DNA of 64,000 nt from Sphingosinicella sp. BN140058 (GTDB lineage Bacteria; Pseudomonadota; Alphaproteobacteria; Sphingomonadales; Sphingomonadaceae), in NCBI RefSeq assembly GCF_004135585.1, contig NZ_CP035501.1, positions 1,785,001 to 1,849,000 of the forward strand, written 5' to 3'. The notes beneath the pieces are model-generated. The model was not told the DNA's origin, ran no database searches, and saw only the letters and a list, made by a program, of their open reading frames with translations. Shown here piece after piece: positions 61,089 to 64,000 of the stretch (position 1 is its first letter; each line of letters begins with the position of its first letter). The translations under genes were made by a program, and so were the position numbers.

Positions 61089-63710
61089 ATGATGAGAGCA
61101 GGCGGGTCGCCGATTTCGTGCTTCAGGATTGGCCGCGACTTCGCATGCCTGATCCTGCTGCTGTGCGGACTTACCGCTGCGGAAGCCTGCGTCGAGCCCG
61201 CTTCGGTCTGCGAAACGGCGGCAGCGGGCAGCTTCGGCCTCGTCGAGGCGGCCAGACCCGCGGCGATCCTGGTCGATGCCGATGCGGACTCTGCTGTCCG
61301 ACATGCCGTCGCAGGCTTCAGGGCCGACCTGAAACGGGTGAGCGGGCACGATGCCGCGCTGCTCACGGATCGAAGCAAGGTGCGCGGTCTCGCAGTCGTG
61401 GTGGGTGTGCTCGGCCGAAGCCCGATCATCGATGGCCTCGCCGCGTCCGGAAAGATCGACGTGCGCGACATCGCCGGTCAGTGGGAGGCCTTTCGCCAAG
61501 TCGTCGTCGATCATCCATGGCCGGGTGTCGCCCGCGCCCTGGTGATCGTCGGCGCCGATCGTCGCGGCGCCGCGTTCGGCACCTACGATCTGTCCGAGCG
61601 GATCGGAGTCTCGCCCTGGCACTGGTTCGCGGACGTGCCGGTGCGGCACCGCGAGAACGTCTACGTGACCGCCGGCACACGGTCCGATCGGCCGCGGGTC
61701 CGCTATCGCGGTTTCTTCATCAACGACGAGGATCCCGCGTTCAGCGGCTGGGCCAAGCAGCAGTTCGGCGGCGTGAACTCAAAGGCCTATGCCAAGGTCT
61801 TCGAGCTGCTGCTGCGGCTCAAGGGCAATTATCTGTGGCCGGCGATGTGGGCGCCCAAATCCTTCGCCCTCGATGATCCGCGCAACATACCGCTCGCCGA
61901 CGAGATGGGCGTGGTGATGGGCACGTCCCACCACGAGCCGCTGACCCGCGCCCAGAGTGAGTGGCACCGGCTGCGCGGCGACGGAGTCGCCGGCGGGCGC
62001 TGGGATTACCGAACCAACGCGGCCAATCTGCGCGCCTTCTGGCGCGGCGGCATCGAGCGAATGATGTCGAAAGGCGGCGGGCAGGCCTATGAGAATGTGG
62101 TGACGGTCGGCATGCGCGGCGACGGCGATGAACCGATGGCCGAGACCACTGCCACCGAACTTCTCGAAACCATCGTCGCCGACCAGCGCAAGATCATCGC
62201 GGACGTCACTGGCCGCCCGGCGGAACGGACCCCGCAGGTTTGGGCGCTCTACAAGGAGGTGCAGGATTATTACGACCACGGCATGCGCGTGCCCGACGAC
62301 GTCACCCTGCTCTTCTCCGACGACAATTGGGGCCAGATCCGCCGGCTTCCGGATCCATCGAAGGGAGATGTCGCGCGCAGCGGGGGCTATGGCGTCTACT
62401 ATCATTTCGATTATGTCGGCGGCCCTCGCAACTACAAGTGGATCAACACCAACCAGGTCGGCAAGATCTGGCAGCAGATGGATCTCGCTTATGCACGCGG
62501 CGCCCGCCAGCTGTGGGTGGTCAATGTCGGCGACATCAAGCCGATGGAATATCCGCTCGATTTCTTCCTGAAGATGGCGTGGAATCCGGAGGCGATGACG
62601 GCCGAGGCGCTAGGCGCCTTTCCGACCGACTGGGGGGCGGCGACCTTCGGGCCCGATCTGGCGGCCGAGATCGGCAGCCTGATGACGACATACAGCCGCT
62701 ATGCCGCCCGCCGAAAGCCCGAGCTGCTCGATCAGGACAGCTTTGCTCTCGGCCCGATCACCGGCGATGCGCTCGACGGCGGCGAATTTGGCGAGATCAT
62801 CGAGGGCTGGCGCGCGCTCGCCAGCCGTGCCGACGCAGTCCGGGCCAGGCTTCGGCCGGATCAGCAGAGCGCCTGGTTCCAGTTCGCCGGCTATCCGATT
62901 GCGGCCCTCTCCAACCTCTACGAGCTCTATTATGCGGCCGCGTGGAACAAGGCGCTGGCCTCGCGCAACGATCCGCGTGCGAACTATTTCGCCGATCAGG
63001 TCGAGGCGACCTTCGCCCGCGACGCGGCCCTGACGGCGCAATATCACGCCCTGAACGGCGGCAAGTGGGACGGGATGATGAATCAGGTCCACATGAGCTA
63101 CGTGATCTGGAACGACCCGACCCGCCAGACCATGCCGAGCATCATGCGCGTCGGCGCGGACACCCCGCCCGAGGAACGCGGCGTGCAGCCGCGCTTCCGC
63201 CGCGCAGCGACCGACCAGGGCCGGCGGATCGTGCTCGACGCCGCCGACTTCCAGCGTGCGGTGCCGGCGGACGGTGTCGCCTGGCGCGCGATCGCCGATC
63301 TCGGTCAGGGCAAGGGCGCGCTCGTCTCGCTTCCCCAGGGCGGGCCACCGAGCGACAGCAGAAGGGGGCCGCGCGTAGAATATGACGTCACCACGGGCGG
63401 CGGCGACACCCGGATCACCCTCCGGCTTGCGCCGACGCTCGGTACGACGGGCGCGAAAGGCTTGCGAATCGGGATCTCGGTCGACGATCGGCCCGTTCAG
63501 ATCCTGTCTTCGGCGCTGATCCCGACACCGGGCGCCGCAACCACGCCGGAGCAGACCGCCTGGATCGCCGCCGTGATCGCCAACGCGCACGAGGTGTCTG
63601 CAACCTTCCCCGGGCTTCGCGCCGGCCGCCACACGATCAAGGTCTGGCGGATCGACGACAATGTCGTGGTGGATGCGATCGCAGTCTCACCGGCCGAAGG
63701 AACAGGTTAG
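61089..63710 (+). CDS. GH115 family alpha-glucuronidase-like hydrolase
   Basis: An 873-residue exported glycoside hydrolase (signal peptide about residues 12-33). Family motifs are RGFFINDEDPAFSGWAKQQFGG, GNYLWPAMWAPKSFALDDP, GTSHHEPLTRAQSEW, TVGMRGDGDEPM, LLFSDDNWGQIRRLP, YYHFDYVGGPRNYKWINT and LDFFLKMAWNP (each seen as short stretches), and a C-terminal beta domain. GH115 enzymes remove (methyl)glucuronic acid from xylan. ATG at 61089 (or 61092) follows GGAGAGG. Controlled by the palindromic operator above, if that is real. Confidence 0.93.
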   Translation: MMRAGGSPISCFRIGRDFACLILLLCGLTAAEACVEPASVCETAAAGSFGLVEAARPAAILVDADADSAVRHAVAGFRADLKRVSGHDAALLTDRSKVRGLAVVVGVLGRSPIIDGLAASGKIDVRDIAGQWEAFRQVVVDHPWPGVARALVIVGADRRGAAFGTYDLSERIGVSPWHWFADVPVRHRENVYVTAGTRSDRPRVRYRGFFINDEDPAFSGWAKQQFGGVNSKAYAKVFELLLRLKGNYLWPAMWAPKSFALDDPRNIPLADEMGVVMGTSHHEPLTRAQSEWHRLRGDGVAGGRWDYRTNAANLRAFWRGGIERMMSKGGGQAYENVVTVGMRGDGDEPMAETTATELLETIVADQRKIIADVTGRPAERTPQVWALYKEVQDYYDHGMRVPDDVTLLFSDDNWGQIRRLPDPSKGDVARSGGYGVYYHFDYVGGPRNYKWINTNQVGKIWQQMDLAYARGARQLWVVNVGDIKPMEYPLDFFLKMAWNPEAMTAEALGAFPTDWGAATFGPDLAAEIGSLMTTYSRYAARRKPELLDQDSFALGPITGDALDGGEFGEIIEGWRALASRADAVRARLRPDQQSAWFQFAGYPIAALSNLYELYYAAAWNKALASRNDPRANYFADQVEATFARDAALTAQYHALNGGKWDGMMNQVHMSYVIWNDPTRQTMPSIMRVGADTPPEERGVQPRFRRAATDQGRRIVLDAADFQRAVPADGVAWRAIADLGQGKGALVSLPQGGPPSDSRRGPRVEYDVTTGGGDTRITLRLAPTLGTTGAKGLRIGISVDDRPVQILSSALIPTPGAATTPEQTAWIAAVIANAHEVSATFPGLRAGRHTIKVWRIDDNVVVDAIAVSPAEGTG

Positions 63711-63728
63711 GGCTGATTTCGGCCTCTC

Positions 63729-64000
63729 TCAGCGACCCCCGGCGGCGGAGTCGTACAATTTCTTGAGCGGCCCGCCCTTCGAGTTGCACGCCCAGACGAC
63801 CTTAGGCGTAGGCTTGCCCTTGCTGCGCACGGCGGCATGTGCCGAGGCGATGCGGTCGGCCGCGGCGCGAGTGGCTGCGATACCCCAGCCATAAGCGTTG
63901 CCGGCACCTTCCGGCACCGTCCGGTACGCCGCGCAACCCCGGCCGGACCACGCCAGGACGACCGTGCCGGAGCCGCCGCGTTTGCGCACTTCGGCAAGCG
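63729..64000 (-). CDS. C-terminal part of a small protein (cut by window edge), unknown
   Basis: The last 90 residues (LAEVRKRGGSGTVV to KKLYDSAAGGR) of a gene that enters from the right end. It contains CAAYRTVPEGAGNAYGWG and VVWACNSKGG, and reminds me of DUF4189-like secreted proteins with cysteine pairs, but the match is weak. Convergent with the GH115 gene. Confidence 0.5.
   Translation of the reverse strand, partial: LAEVRKRGGSGTVVLAWSGRGCAAYRTVPEGAGNAYGWGIAATRAAADRIASAHAAVRSKGKPTPKVVWACNSKGGPLKKLYDSAAGGR

Overview
The window is chromosomal DNA from a GC-rich alphaproteobacterium, most probably a member of the Sphingomonadales (Sphingomonas-like). This is inferred from the TonB-dependent receptor type, an UrcA-family protein, a PhyR/EcfG-type general stress promoter (GGAAC-N17-GTT), many small exported proteins with Ala-rich signal peptides, and coding bias towards G/C in third positions. 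No tRNA, rRNA, CRISPR array, transposase or integrase was recognised. The window cuts one gene at each end.

Layout. 1-7.7 kb: a substrate-uptake locus with an exported hydrolase (cut), a CapA-like metallophosphatase coupled to a DMT-type membrane protein, a TonB-dependent receptor coupled to a tannase/feruloyl-esterase family hydrolase, and an IclR regulator. 7.7-13.2 kb: a small secreted protein, a quinoprotein dehydrogenase with a built-in cytochrome c motif, a glutathione transferase, a stress membrane protein behind an EcfG-like promoter, and an exported amidohydrolase. 13.3-17.4 kb: a beta-helix protein with a strong promoter and long leader, a glycosyltransferase and an HTH regulator. 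17.4-23 kb: an aldo/keto reductase with divergent LysR gene, a SIMPL protein, a cupin, a membrane protein and a GMC oxidoreductase. 23.4-26.5 kb: a stress cluster (Rnk-like, DUF3618, holin-X-like, cupin, Dps, UrcA). 26.6-30.6 kb: a GcvA-type LysR regulator, a TonB C-terminal protein and a GH92 alpha-mannosidase.

30.7-36.5 kb: phoU-phoB behind a clear Pho box, a CYTH-CHAD protein, a lipoprotein, a phosphoribosyltransferase, a thioesterase and a 48-residue membrane peptide; two REP-like inverted repeats lie in this part. 36.6-42.1 kb: a HAD phosphatase, the overlapping bioF-bioD-bioA genes, a CinA N-domain protein and methionine aminopeptidase. 42.1-52.2 kb: a series of short-chain dehydrogenases, an O-methyltransferase and their divergent LysR/TetR regulators. 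52.2-57 kb: an exported protein of unknown function behind a hairpin that covers its ribosome binding site, a chemoreceptor with a CheR-type C-terminal pentapeptide, and an OprB-like porin. 57-60 kb: a LysM/hydrolase/M15 peptidoglycan enzyme without signal peptide, followed directly by a lipoprotein gene, and a divergent exported DUF6683-like gene. 60-64 kb: a Tat-exported dehydrogenase, a GH115 alpha-glucuronidase behind a perfect 16-bp palindrome, and a cut secreted protein.

Taken together the genes suggest a free-living or plant/soil-associated heterotroph that takes up plant-derived esters and polysaccharides (tannase family, GH92, GH115, OprB, TonB receptor), with stress and phosphate responses. 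The best candidates for something not yet described are the possible effector/immunity-like pair at 57.1-58.9 kb, the coupled CapA/DMT plus receptor/tannase locus at 0.4-6.8 kb, and the signal-less beta-helix protein at 13.6 kb. All functions are read from sequence alone.
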